From Dokdonia pacifica (lineage in GTDB: Bacteria; Bacteroidota; Bacteroidia; Flavobacteriales; Flavobacteriaceae), in NCBI RefSeq assembly GCF_900188275.1, contig NZ_FZNY01000004.1, positions 331,927 through 395,926 of the forward strand: a stretch of 64,000 nt of DNA, read 5' to 3'. The notes under the pieces were generated by a model. The model worked only from the letters and a program-made list of their open reading frames with translations, had not been told where the DNA came from and searched no databases. This document shows positions 26,845-34,846 of the stretch, piece after piece. The translations under genes and the position numbers were made by a program. The number at the start of each line of letters is the position of its first letter. The first letter of the stretch is position 1.

Positions 26845-27552
26845 ATGACGGATATAGCAAAAATACAAGCATTGGATTTGACTAAAATAGGTAATGAGGA
26901 TGTGAAGTCAGAAATTGAGAAACTCATTAAAGATTATGAAAGTGCAGAGGATAAAGAAGATTTTATAGCGGTGACTAAAGAGAGTTCAAATCTCATCTTG
27001 GAACTCATAGAAGAAGTATATCCTGATGCAATTACCGAGCAAGAAAAACCATGTATCGAAGTGGTGGTTTCCTCTGAAAAAGTACCTCTGAAAACACCAA
27101 TAACACCTACCCCTAAAAAACAAACAACATCTACGCCTAAAAAAGAGAAAAAAAAGACAGATGCAAAAAAAGTTAAAGCTCCAAAAAAGCCTATCAAGAA
27201 AAAATCTGCAACACCTACTTTAAGTAAACTAGAAGCATTACAGGCAGAAGTCGAGGAATGTAGAAAAAGAGGGGCGACTCGAAAAACTACCAAAAAGAAA
27301 ACACCTGCGATTCCAAAGACGGTATATGATAAGGTGTATAGTCATATTAATGCTATTGCCAATTTACTCCCTGATCGCTTTAGGAATGATTCTCAAAAAA
27401 TAAACGATCTCAAAAGAATGAGTTTAGGGATTCATAAAAAAGTAGTGGGAGTATTTGAACTTAATGAAAACTTAGCTGAAAAAAGCAAGGTCGCACTGAA
27501 ACAAAAATTTAAAGATATCACTAAAAGAATTAAAACAAATGACAGCAAATAA
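26845..27552 (+). CDS. lysine-rich protein with histone-like linker
   Basis: 235 aa in three parts: an acidic helical N-terminus (1-65), a Pro/Thr/Lys-rich disordered linker with many TPKK and KKPIKKK runs (75-130, H1-like), and a helical C-terminus (about 150-235). It probably binds DNA through the linker. No catalytic motif. Position between the AAA/VWA genes and small membrane proteins suggests a nucleoid-compacting or DNA-bridging role, which is inference. Confidence 0.65.
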   Translation: MTDIAKIQALDLTKIGNEDVKSEIEKLIKDYESAEDKEDFIAVTKESSNLILELIEEVYPDAITEQEKPCIEVVVSSEKVPLKTPITPTPKKQTTSTPKKEKKKTDAKKVKAPKKPIKKKSATPTLSKLEALQAEVEECRKRGATRKTTKKKTPAIPKTVYDKVYSHINAIANLLPDRFRNDSQKINDLKRMSLGIHKKVVGVFELNENLAEKSKVALKQKFKDITKRIKTNDSK

Positions 27553-27784
27553 GAAACTATTAATTATTACAGGAGCGGGATTAGCTGTTGGACTTGCCGA
27601 GGCACTCCTATATTATAATCTAGGAACAAATTCAGATACCAACGAAGATTTTAAGTTTGGTATTCCTAGAGGTGCAGAACTTGGAAAAACACTTGGTATT
27701 GTTTTAGCCATGTCAGTAGCAACGGCTTTGTTATCTAATGGTGTTGAGTACCTAGTAAATAAACAAGAATTACAAATCGCATAA
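27539..27784 (+). CDS. small membrane protein with two TM segments
   Basis: 81 aa, overlapping the previous gene by 14 bases. Two hydrophobic segments (about 6-25 and 50-70) are separated by an acidic loop with GIPRGAELGKTLG. No homologue recognised. It is one of many small membrane proteins in this block. Confidence 0.65.
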   Translation: MTANKKLLIITGAGLAVGLAEALLYYNLGTNSDTNEDFKFGIPRGAELGKTLGIVLAMSVATALLSNGVEYLVNKQELQIA

Positions 27785-27799
27785 TAATCCTTAAAAACT

Positions 27800-28264
27800 A
27801 TGAAAAAGATCACACATGAGTCGTATATAAATAAGCACGCACTAGACATCGCATTACTGCCAAGTGATGTTCAACAGAAAATTGGTGTATTTGAAAAGAT
27901 GCTTGCTTTAGAAGAAACTATAGAGAAGCACGATGAGCAAGAATTAGAAAACAGACTCTTTGCCTTGGACAAAGAAATTACTGATGAGCTAAAAGAATTA
28001 AAGCCTCTTTATAAAACGTATCAATCAGATCATAACATCACAAAACAGGACAATCCGAAACAGGAAAAATTAAAAATTAGCGATGACCAGACGATTTTAG
28101 CCCAGTTAGTTGCTAGCAAAAAAAATAAGAGCGTCATGTTAAGCTCTTTGCGAGCATTAGGGTTCAAAGGGGAGTTAGGTAAAGTCACAATCTTCGGGAA
28201 GTACCGTATTACAAGGGTTTCTTTTTGTTTTTATTGTTACACTATTACAGAGATTGTTAAATAG
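27800..28264 (+). CDS. hypothetical coiled-coil protein, 154 aa
   Basis: Not recognised. Residues 25-75 are a charged helix likely to form a coiled coil (FEKMLALEETIEKHDEQELENRL). The C-terminal part (SVMLSSLRALGFKGELGKVTIFGKYRI) may be a small alpha/beta domain. Last gene before the spacer that precedes the DnaA-like gene. Confidence 0.6.
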   Translation: MKKITHESYINKHALDIALLPSDVQQKIGVFEKMLALEETIEKHDEQELENRLFALDKEITDELKELKPLYKTYQSDHNITKQDNPKQEKLKISDDQTILAQLVASKKNKSVMLSSLRALGFKGELGKVTIFGKYRITRVSFCFYCYTITEIVK

Positions 28265-28265
28265 A

Positions 28266-28302
28266 TGACTATTTAATGACTGTTTTGTGACCATTTAGTG
28301 AA
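28266..28302 (+). repeat. pair of TGAC-type repeats, 22 bp apart
   Basis: TGACTATTTAATGA at 28266 and TGACCATTTAGTGA at 28288 (11 of 14 identical), with a further TGAC at 28277, in the 138-base spacer upstream of the DnaA-like gene. They recall the TGACTAA iterons at 16323 in both word and spacing and may be bound by the same protein. Confidence 0.5.
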
Positions 28303-28402
28303 GTTTAGATAGACGATAATTGACCAAACATTGATTGCGCTAAAAATTCGTTTTCCCCTTTGAATTAGATAGCTTGAAACTGTAAAAATAGACGATGCTG
28401 TC

Positions 28403-28858
28403 ATGGAAGAAAAACAATTATTAACAAAGGAATTAGACGCTGAAATATTACAGCTAATTGCAAAGTTCGGTTTTGAAAGAGCCATAAAGGTAATGCAAAG
28501 CATGACCTGTAGTGATCGGATCATTACCAATACTCATAAAGTAGATTTAGTTGTTCATTTTCTCAAAATAAAAGCAACTGAGGTTTTTGATGTACCTATA
28601 TCTACTTTATTAACCGCTACAGATGAAAGTTCAAAACAGGCACGAATGTGTAGCTACTATTTGCTCATTACTTATTTGGACATGAGTTATCGCAGTGTTG
28701 GGAAGTATTATAAAAAATCGAATCGAAGCACGCGTTACAACTATAAAAAACTAGAGGAGATTCTCTCGATTAAATCGTATTACAAAGAATTATATGAGCG
28801 ATTTGTCGTATTAGAGCGTCTATTTATTAATTATTTGATACAATTAAACATGAAATAA
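28403..28858 (+). CDS. DnaA domain IV-like DNA-binding protein
   Basis: 151 aa. The middle matches the DnaA C-terminal (Bac_DnaA_C) fold: FDVPISTLLTATDESSKQARMCSYYLLITYLDMSYRSVGKYYKKSNRSTRYNYKKL. This contains the 'aR...a.yL......s...IG..f..r.hsTv' pattern, with SNRST in place of D/N-HST. No AAA domain is present, so it is a stand-alone DNA binder. It is a candidate iteron- or origin-recognition protein, or a transcription factor, for the element. Confidence 0.75.
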   Translation: MEEKQLLTKELDAEILQLIAKFGFERAIKVMQSMTCSDRIITNTHKVDLVVHFLKIKATEVFDVPISTLLTATDESSKQARMCSYYLLITYLDMSYRSVGKYYKKSNRSTRYNYKKLEEILSIKSYYKELYERFVVLERLFINYLIQLNMK

Positions 28859-29883
28859 TGGAAGATGAATTAGAAAAAGAAATTCAAGATGTGTTGTCTA
28901 CTGATACATCGAGTAATGCATTACAGACACCTATTTCAGAGAATCAAAGTCCACTTACCCAATCAGTGAAAAATGGAGATATCGCTAAGATAAAAAGTGA
29001 TGATGCTAAGCAGAGGGTTTCAGGGGGCGGATTTCGCGAAACAGCAGAACGTGAATATGCTCGTGAACAGGCTTATGTAGCCAGAGAAGACGCACCCGAA
29101 CAACAGATAGAACAATCTGAAGTACACGAGGGTGAAAAAGAGACAGCCAAAGCTATAATTTCCGATAAACAAGCTACGCAAACAGCAGAAGCGCTCCTTG
29201 GTATGGCGGATAATTTTTTAGCCGTTGGTGGTGGTTTCTTTGTGAAAATTAGAAAGCATGAAGAGTTTTTTGAGTTTGAAGAACTTGTAGAAGTCATTGA
29301 TTCCCAAAACGAGAAGAATATAAGACGTATCAGGCTTGATGCAGACGATAAAGCGCTTTTAACGCCACTTCTTGCTCAGGTAATAAAAAACAAAACCAAA
29401 CAGCTTTCGCCTGAACAGCAACTCTTGGGAGCCGTTATTTCAGTGATTGTCAAAAAAGCGCAAACGGTCATGGAAGTACGCGCTGAAAACAAATCTCTTG
29501 AAGGACGTATTCTTCAAATTGTAAGAGAAGCGAAACTCCCAGATACAAAAGACAAAGAGGAACAAGAGGGAAAACAAACCCCTGAAGAGCCAGATCAACA
29601 AGCTCCTTTAGAGAATGATACACTAAAAGAAGAGGTTATTGTTGACAGCGATGATGATTTTGAGTTTGATCCTGTGATCTATGATGTAGAAAACACGCAG
29701 ACTAGAAATGTTTCCAAAACATCGAATGAGGCTACGGGTATGAACCTCGTCTATGAAGAGGCAAAACCCACACAATCCCTTGACAAAAAGCACGCAAAAG
29801 GTGAAGGTTCTGCTCCAAAAAATAGGCAGAGAGTAATGCAGACTACTGAAGAAATACTAGAAGTTTCTGATGATACTTCCTAG
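28858..29883 (+). CDS. hypothetical acidic protein, 341 aa
   Basis: Not recognised. Both ends are acidic and look disordered. A central folded part (about 95-225) begins ALLGMADNFLAVGGGFFVKI, which could be a membrane-associated hairpin, and continues with alternating helices rich in charged residues. The start overlaps the stop of the DnaA-like gene by one base. It is followed by a 193-base spacer before the ATPase. Confidence 0.65.
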   Translation: MEDELEKEIQDVLSTDTSSNALQTPISENQSPLTQSVKNGDIAKIKSDDAKQRVSGGGFRETAEREYAREQAYVAREDAPEQQIEQSEVHEGEKETAKAIISDKQATQTAEALLGMADNFLAVGGGFFVKIRKHEEFFEFEELVEVIDSQNEKNIRRIRLDADDKALLTPLLAQVIKNKTKQLSPEQQLLGAVISVIVKKAQTVMEVRAENKSLEGRILQIVREAKLPDTKDKEEQEGKQTPEEPDQQAPLENDTLKEEVIVDSDDDFEFDPVIYDVENTQTRNVSKTSNEATGMNLVYEEAKPTQSLDKKHAKGEGSAPKNRQRVMQTTEEILEVSDDTS

Positions 29884-30076
29884 TGTGAACTAGCAATTTT
29901 ACATATAGTCACTAATAGTGATTTCTAACACTGAGGATAGCTATTGCTGACAGTTAGGCATTAGATAGTTAAGCGCTGATGCTTTATGACATGACACACT
30001 TTTTTGTGTTGTGCTGGAAATTGTATTGCCTTTTGTAAGGCAAATAACCTAAAATATTTTAAACAGATCATACATA

Positions 30077-30943
30077 ATGAAAGTGACAAAGGATCGTCAA
30101 CCCATGATCATGCTTGTTTGTGGTGAGACAGGGGTAGGTAAGACCTATCGTAATAAACTTGAAATTAAAGAGTATTTGAATCAGCATTTAGCTATAGGTA
30201 AAAAAGGGCGTAAAGTATTAGCCTTTGATACCAACGATGATGATTATCCAGAATTTAGAACGGTTGATCCAAACCATATAAAATCACTCTCTAAAATTCA
30301 TGCGCGTCGCATACGCCCTTTTAATCCCGATGGTTCTCCGATGGACACTGCCCAAAAACGTGAGGTTATTGAAAAGATTATGAAGCATTATAAAAATGGG
30401 ATGGTGGTTTTGGATGATATCGATCATTATATGGCAGGGGCAAAAGGTCAGAATATGATTGGTGCTTTGTGTACGGTTCGTCATAAGGGGATTGATGTAT
30501 TACTTACCCATCAATCGGTAGCTAAGATTACCACCTCAGAGTGGCAGAACTGTACGTGGCTTAGACTACATCATCAAGTAGATGATGTGACTCGCTATCG
30601 AGATCGTATCCCTAAATACAATCTGGTGCGGATCGCTCAACTCATTGTTGATGCTCATTATGAATTGGCTTCTACGGCTTTCTCTTTAGGCAAGATATCT
30701 GAAAAGAAGTATCAGGTACTAAAGAGTTTTTTTGTGTATGTCAATATGCGTGAACAACGCATTGTAGGATGCTCACGGGCTTCTTACATAAAAGCAGTGA
30801 AGCGCTATATCGATCAAGAGGAAACCAAGAAGATACGAATGCTCTTACAGGAGCGTGATTTTAATGGAAACACCATCTATAAAGATCGAAATAGGGTGGT
30901 TTTAAAGCTCATTAAAGAGTACTTACGCTATCATTCTGCATAG
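30077..30943 (+). CDS. P-loop ATPase of the Zot / viral packaging type
   Basis: 288 aa. Walker A is GETGVGKT (residues 16-23), Walker B MVVLDDID (109-116), and the sensor strand is VLLTHQS (141-147) with a conserved Gln as in HerA/FtsK-Zot-A32-like ATPases. No TM is seen, unlike filamentous-phage Zot proteins. It separates replication-type genes from the structural block, where non-tailed viruses often carry their genome-packaging ATPase. Packaging function is inferred from fold and position, not proven. Confidence 0.75.
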   Translation: MKVTKDRQPMIMLVCGETGVGKTYRNKLEIKEYLNQHLAIGKKGRKVLAFDTNDDDYPEFRTVDPNHIKSLSKIHARRIRPFNPDGSPMDTAQKREVIEKIMKHYKNGMVVLDDIDHYMAGAKGQNMIGALCTVRHKGIDVLLTHQSVAKITTSEWQNCTWLRLHHQVDDVTRYRDRIPKYNLVRIAQLIVDAHYELASTAFSLGKISEKKYQVLKSFFVYVNMREQRIVGCSRASYIKAVKRYIDQEETKKIRMLLQERDFNGNTIYKDRNRVVLKLIKEYLRYHSA

Positions 30944-31049
30944 GCTTTAGGTTATTTTGGGTAGGCTTTTGGTCAGTTGAAAGTAATCCAAAAAGGATTT
31001 ATATGTCTGATTATATGGAAATTACTCTTTTTTGTAAAAAAATAAAATT

Positions 31050-31079
31050 GTCACCCCTACCAAACTGGTGACGCGGAAT
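31050..31079 (+). promoter_or_regulatory. 30-bp box B upstream of the structural operon
   Basis: Second copy of the box at 16661 (22 of 30 identical, core GACGCGGAAT identical). This copy also carries a perfect inverted repeat GTCACC ... GGTGAC. It lies 92 bases before the 54-aa coat-like gene. Confidence 0.5.
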
Positions 31080-31171
31080 CTCGAATCTTTCCACCCAACT
31101 TGCACCCTAGTTAGAAATACAAGATCACTTGAGGAATTAAAACAAGAATTAACTTTTTAAAAAACAAATTG

Positions 31172-31336
31172 ATGGCACAAGAATCAAACATTGATATTAA
31201 AGCAATTGCTTTTATCGCATCAGCTGGTATTGCAGGCATTTTACTAGGCACTTTTTTAATAGCGCCTATGGTGGCGAAAGCCAAGGCTAAAAAACTAGAA
31301 AAAGAAACAACCAAAGCGGTTACCGCTAAGAAGTAA
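31172..31336 (+). CDS. 54-aa membrane peptide, coat-protein-like
   Basis: Missed by length-limited gene finders. Hydrophilic N-terminus MAQESNIDIK, one TM segment (residues 11-30, AIAFIASAGIAGILLGTFLI), then a Lys-rich helix (34-54). This is the layout of a filamentous-phage major coat protein or of an abundant small membrane protein of internal-membrane viruses. No leader peptide precedes it. It is the first gene after box B and directly before the capsid-like gene. Confidence 0.75.
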   Translation: MAQESNIDIKAIAFIASAGIAGILLGTFLIAPMVAKAKAKKLEKETTKAVTAKK

Positions 31337-31400
31337 AATGGCTTGTAAGTTTTAAATAGAAGCTAACAAAAAAAGATTTTAAACTTTAAAAAAAGACACT

Positions 31401-32303
31401 ATGAATCCATATAATGATGAATTAATGCAATATGAAGAAGAAGCAGAAGGACACTATGATGATTTCTATGAGGGAGAGTATGAAGAAGACTATGAAACAG
31501 GCTTAGAAGGATATGATGATGAGGAAGAAGAATACGACGGATATGATGATGAGTATGACGATCCCTACCCTTATGAGGATGATGGGTATATTGGTGCTGT
31601 AGGGGACTATGATGATTTTACCAAACAGAGTATTGGGCGAATCAACCCTAATGACCGTACACTTACCATTGCTGTTACTAATACCTCTACGGAATCGGCA
31701 ATTGCCATTCTTTTCGGCGCGAATGCAGAAGAGGCACAACCCAATGGGGTTATTGTTGATGTGGAGGAATCTTCTCATAAAGAAGTACGTGAAGAGAGTA
31801 AGGCGCACCCTTTTAAAATTGCAGGGATGAAATACTCTGTTAGCGCCCCGATACAGTTTGATAATGTACTTCGCATTCAAAGACGTACTGCTTCAGGAAC
31901 GCAGACCAATCGGGTGTATCAACCTCGTAATGCCACATCCCCACAAAATTTCAATAATACCCTTATTGATGATGATAATTTTGAAATGGACGTAACAGGA
32001 CAGGATGCCCTTCGCTTTACAATCAATGCGAACAGCAAGGCGGTATTTACCTTTACTGTGAAGGCGCGCGCCAATCTTGGAAACCTACTTCGTGGTCAAA
32101 ATGTAGCGGAACTCTCCAACGCTCCTAGAACAACAGGGCTTCCTCAATTAGATTTAGTAAGACGTAAACGTCCTACGGCGCTTGGACTTCCATCACGTCG
32201 TCGTCCAGCACGTCGTCGTCCAAGACCTACGCGCTCTAAAAGAAAGCGTTTGGCTAGAAGAAGAAGACGTCCTAACACTCAACTTGTTCGCAGAAGACGT
32301 TAA
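31401..32303 (+). CDS. capsid-like structural protein (acidic N-arm, beta domain, Arg-rich tail)
   Basis: 300 aa. Residues 8-62 are Glu/Asp/Tyr-rich; 77-232 form a beta-rich domain (LTIAVTNTSTESAIAILFGAN ... ALRFTINANSKAVFTFTVKA) compatible with a jelly-roll; 254-300 contain long Arg runs, as in nucleic-acid-binding tails of viral coat proteins. The same beta domain recurs, split by an insertion, in the protein at 35609. A strong hairpin terminator directly follows, as expected for a gene needing high expression. I read it as the major shell protein; no sequence family was recognised. Confidence 0.7.
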   Translation: MNPYNDELMQYEEEAEGHYDDFYEGEYEEDYETGLEGYDDEEEEYDGYDDEYDDPYPYEDDGYIGAVGDYDDFTKQSIGRINPNDRTLTIAVTNTSTESAIAILFGANAEEAQPNGVIVDVEESSHKEVREESKAHPFKIAGMKYSVSAPIQFDNVLRIQRRTASGTQTNRVYQPRNATSPQNFNNTLIDDDNFEMDVTGQDALRFTINANSKAVFTFTVKARANLGNLLRGQNVAELSNAPRTTGLPQLDLVRRKRPTALGLPSRRRPARRRPRPTRSKRKRLARRRRRPNTQLVRRRR

Positions 32304-32330
32304 TCCCCCTTTGACGTCAACTGTAACCTT

Positions 32331-32365
32331 AGTCAGTATAGCGCTAAGAGTGCGCTATACTGACT
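32331..32365 (+). terminator. strong hairpin after capsid-like gene
   Basis: Perfect 14-bp stem AGTCAGTATAGCGC / GCGCTATACTGACT with a 7-base loop, followed by a weak T-rich stretch. A 10-base palindrome TTGACGTCAA lies just before it (32311-32320). It probably ends or attenuates transcription after the first two structural genes. Confidence 0.75.
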
Positions 32366-32386
32366 TTACTTAAACTGTAGAATTTT

Positions 32387-32989
32387 ATGAACACAACCCG
32401 ATATATTGGATTGGGACAAAATCGGATCGATTATATTGTGTATCACAATATAGCAGAGGCTCAAAAGCTTTTGTATGATGCGGGTTTTGAATCCCCTGAA
32501 TCCCCTGATGATCTTGTAGAGGCTATCAAAGAACTTGTTCGCAAACAAGGGCGTACTGTTATTGAAGCCCTTTTAAAAATACACCCTGATAAAAAAGCAA
32601 TTCTTTCTATTGAAGGCGTTTCAAAAGTATGTGAGAATTGCAAAACAAAGCTTTCGGACACTAAAAAAAGTGGATGTGGTTCTTGCAAGAAAGCAGCCAC
32701 TTTAAAAGAAGATGATTTTATAAGTGATCCTGACAGCTTAGAACCCAGCGCACGATTACAAGTATTAATCGGAAAACACAAAGGCACTTCCAATAAAGGC
32801 GAACTCGAAAAAGAAATAGAACAGCTATGGAACTCGCTTCGCACCACGAGTCCAAAACAACCTTTAGCAGAAGAAACCATCCCCACAAATTATAACCTAC
32901 TTACTAAAAAGGAGCTATGTGTATATGCTAGCATCTTTGGTATTGGTGTGCTTATGGGATGGGGTTTTTCCTATTCTAAAAACAGCTAG
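32387..32989 (+). CDS. zinc-finger, C-terminally membrane-anchored protein
   Basis: 200 aa. An N-terminal helical domain (about 12-72) is followed by a zinc-finger-like C82xxC85 / C97xxC100, a linker, and one C-terminal TM (about 177-195) with a short tail. The helical domain resembles that of the next gene (shared GFESP/GFESA, then L-x-EA/DA-x2-EL). It is part of the membrane-protein series of the putative virion. Confidence 0.7.
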   Translation: MNTTRYIGLGQNRIDYIVYHNIAEAQKLLYDAGFESPESPDDLVEAIKELVRKQGRTVIEALLKIHPDKKAILSIEGVSKVCENCKTKLSDTKKSGCGSCKKAATLKEDDFISDPDSLEPSARLQVLIGKHKGTSNKGELEKEIEQLWNSLRTTSPKQPLAEETIPTNYNLLTKKELCVYASIFGIGVLMGWGFSYSKNS

Positions 32990-32991
32990 AT

Positions 32992-33633
32992 ATGACACAA
33001 GAACAATATAATGAAGCTATCAATCTAATAGGTCATTTGATCCTTACCGCTAGTGACGCTCTTAGAGAGTTATTAGGATATTATGGAGTAGGTTTTGAAT
33101 CCGCTCCCACCAAAAGACAACTCATTGATGCCACTATAGAACTACTGACATCGGACACGGATGGTTTTACCGATGCGCTTTCCAAGTTAGTAGATCGCCA
33201 TATAGATACCCAGGTGGAATCTATGATTTGGCTACGCAAGGTCGGATTTGATTTGCCAGATGCAGAAGATGCTTTTTTCGGTGGTCTTATTAAAGGGGCT
33301 ATCGGCGCTATCGGTGGTCTTCTAAAGAAAAAGAAACGAAGAAATAGCAATAATAATAGTGGTAATAGTGGTGCTTCTTCCTCCCAAGCTTTACAAGCAA
33401 AACGCGACTTGGAATTGCAAATTCAACGAATGCAAGAACAGCAACGTCGTAGAGATGAAGAGCGCCGAAGAGAACAGGCAGAACGCCTTAGAAGAGAACA
33501 AGAAGAAAAGGCTAAAAGGCGTACCCAAACCATGCTTATGGTGGGAGGTGGTGTCGTCTTGTTGGCTCTAATAGGGGTTGCTGTATTTATGTCTCGCCCT
33601 AAAACACCGATGTATAACCCTGTCAAACAATAG
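32992..33633 (+). CDS. membrane-anchored coiled-coil protein
   Basis: 213 aa. A helical domain (9-72) paralogous to that of the preceding gene is followed by a Gly-rich amphipathic stretch GGLIKGAIGAIGGLLKKKKRR (97-117), a Ser/Asn linker, an Arg/Glu coiled coil (134-178), and one TM (180-200) with a short Pro/Lys tail. The amphipathic stretch could perturb membranes. Starts two bases after the previous stop. Confidence 0.7.
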   Translation: MTQEQYNEAINLIGHLILTASDALRELLGYYGVGFESAPTKRQLIDATIELLTSDTDGFTDALSKLVDRHIDTQVESMIWLRKVGFDLPDAEDAFFGGLIKGAIGAIGGLLKKKKRRNSNNNSGNSGASSSQALQAKRDLELQIQRMQEQQRRRDEERRREQAERLRREQEEKAKRRTQTMLMVGGGVVLLALIGVAVFMSRPKTPMYNPVKQ

Positions 33634-33638
33634 AAACC

Positions 33639-34181
33639 ATGATCGCTATGTATAGAGAAGATGAATTAGAACAGGATGAAGGATATGATGATTTTAATCC
33701 GTATGGTTTGCCCATAAGACCAAGAATTCATCGCGGAATAGCTCGTCCCTATTATCCAAAGATTAGAAAAAGGAAAATCAACAGGGTTGGTACTCGCCCA
33801 ATGTCAAGACCCAAAAGAAGAAGACCTGTAAAAGGGGCAATGAGCATTCTTTTACCAAGAAAAAAAGCCATGCAATTTGGCAGGCCAAGGCGTATTGCTT
33901 TAAAAAAATCACCCATACTAAAGGTATCGCCTCCTGAAAAGCTTGCAAAAAGTAAAAAGGAAACCACGAGTGTCCAAAGAGTACCCCCAGGCAGAAAAAT
34001 TAAAGCCAGAGAAAAAGCGAAAGCCCTTAAAAAAGAGACTGCTCAAAAAGAGGTAGCCTCTGAAAAGCCGAAGCGTGTGATGAGCAGAAAGAAAAAGATC
34101 CTCATTATCGGACTTACCATTATTAGCGTAAGTATCACAGGCTATCTGATTTATAATGCACAAAAAAAAGACACACTATGA
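33639..34181 (+). CDS. Arg/Lys-rich protein with C-terminal TM
   Basis: 180 aa. A short acidic N-terminus is followed by about 130 residues dominated by Arg, Lys and Pro (RPKRRRPVKG, PRKKAMQFGRPRR), then one TM (153-173). The basic domain would lie on the same side of the membrane as nucleic acid, so it may tether the genome to a virion membrane. This role is inference. Overlaps the next start (ATGA). Confidence 0.7.
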   Translation: MIAMYREDELEQDEGYDDFNPYGLPIRPRIHRGIARPYYPKIRKRKINRVGTRPMSRPKRRRPVKGAMSILLPRKKAMQFGRPRRIALKKSPILKVSPPEKLAKSKKETTSVQRVPPGRKIKAREKAKALKKETAQKEVASEKPKRVMSRKKKILIIGLTIISVSITGYLIYNAQKKDTL

Positions 34182-34405
34182 ATACACAAGCAAATCCTAT
34201 AGAGTTTGAAACTGATGCAGGGGGAGAGCTAGATGCAGGCTTTTTATTTGCATCTTTTAAAAACACAGGTACTACTGATGCTCTAGTGAATGAGGTAGTT
34301 CTCAAAGCTGGAGAGGCTAAGGGATACCCTTTTGTGGGCAAAGCGTATCAAAGTCTATCCTATGACGCTCAACAAAGCACTTTACGAATCTTACACATTT
34401 TATAA
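34178..34405 (+). CDS. small beta-rich protein, 75 aa
   Basis: No TM. The sequence GFLFASFKNTGTTDALVNEVVLKAGEAKGYPF alternates short strands and turns and ends in STLRILHIL, like a small capsid-decoration or cement-type beta sandwich. The family is not recognised. Sits between two Arg-rich TM proteins. Confidence 0.65.
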   Translation: MNTQANPIEFETDAGGELDAGFLFASFKNTGTTDALVNEVVLKAGEAKGYPFVGKAYQSLSYDAQQSTLRILHIL

Positions 34406-34414
34406 TCAAGAGAT

Positions 34415-34846
34415 ATGCAGGATCGTATAGAAACACAAAAGGGCATCTATCTGGATGATGATAGCTTTTTTGGAAGTAAGAAAAAACGAAAAAGACGTCG
34501 TGCGCGCCGTAAGAAACGTAGAACCACTCGTAAGGCACGTCAAAAACTTTTTGCAAAAAAGGTAGGCAATGTATATCGAGAGATAGGTGGAGCGACAGCG
34601 ATAGGACAAGCAGTTGATACTCTTTTAAACCCCGTACAAACCGATACATCAAATACACCTAGTGATTTTGAAATAGGACTTCCATCAAATGATGGGCAGA
34701 CGGATATAGCTTCCGAAAGTAAAGGCATTCCAACGGCATTTTTTATCATAGGGGGTGTGCTAGTCGTGGGAGTCATTGGGGTGATTATTTATAAAAAAAA
34801 GACAATCAAATTAAAGAGGTATGATTATTCCCATTCCAACAAATAA
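34415..34846 (+). CDS. Arg-rich protein with C-terminal TM
   Basis: 143 aa. An acidic N-terminus is followed by a dense basic patch (residues 22-48, nearly all Lys/Arg), a polar linker and one TM (107-127) with a Lys-rich end. Same design as the 180-aa protein at 33639. Probably an internal virion membrane protein contacting DNA (inference). Its end overlaps the next gene by 26 bases. Confidence 0.7.
   Translation: MQDRIETQKGIYLDDDSFFGSKKKRKRRRARRKKRRTTRKARQKLFAKKVGNVYREIGGATAIGQAVDTLLNPVQTDTSNTPSDFEIGLPSNDGQTDIASESKGIPTAFFIIGGVLVVGVIGVIIYKKKTIKLKRYDYSHSNK

Noticed and set aside
30077-31336. Filamentous (inovirus-like) prophage based on Zot-like ATPase plus coat-like peptide
   Set aside because: The ATPase has no TM, the coat peptide no leader, there is no replication initiator of inovirus type, and the block is far larger with multiple wall hydrolases.
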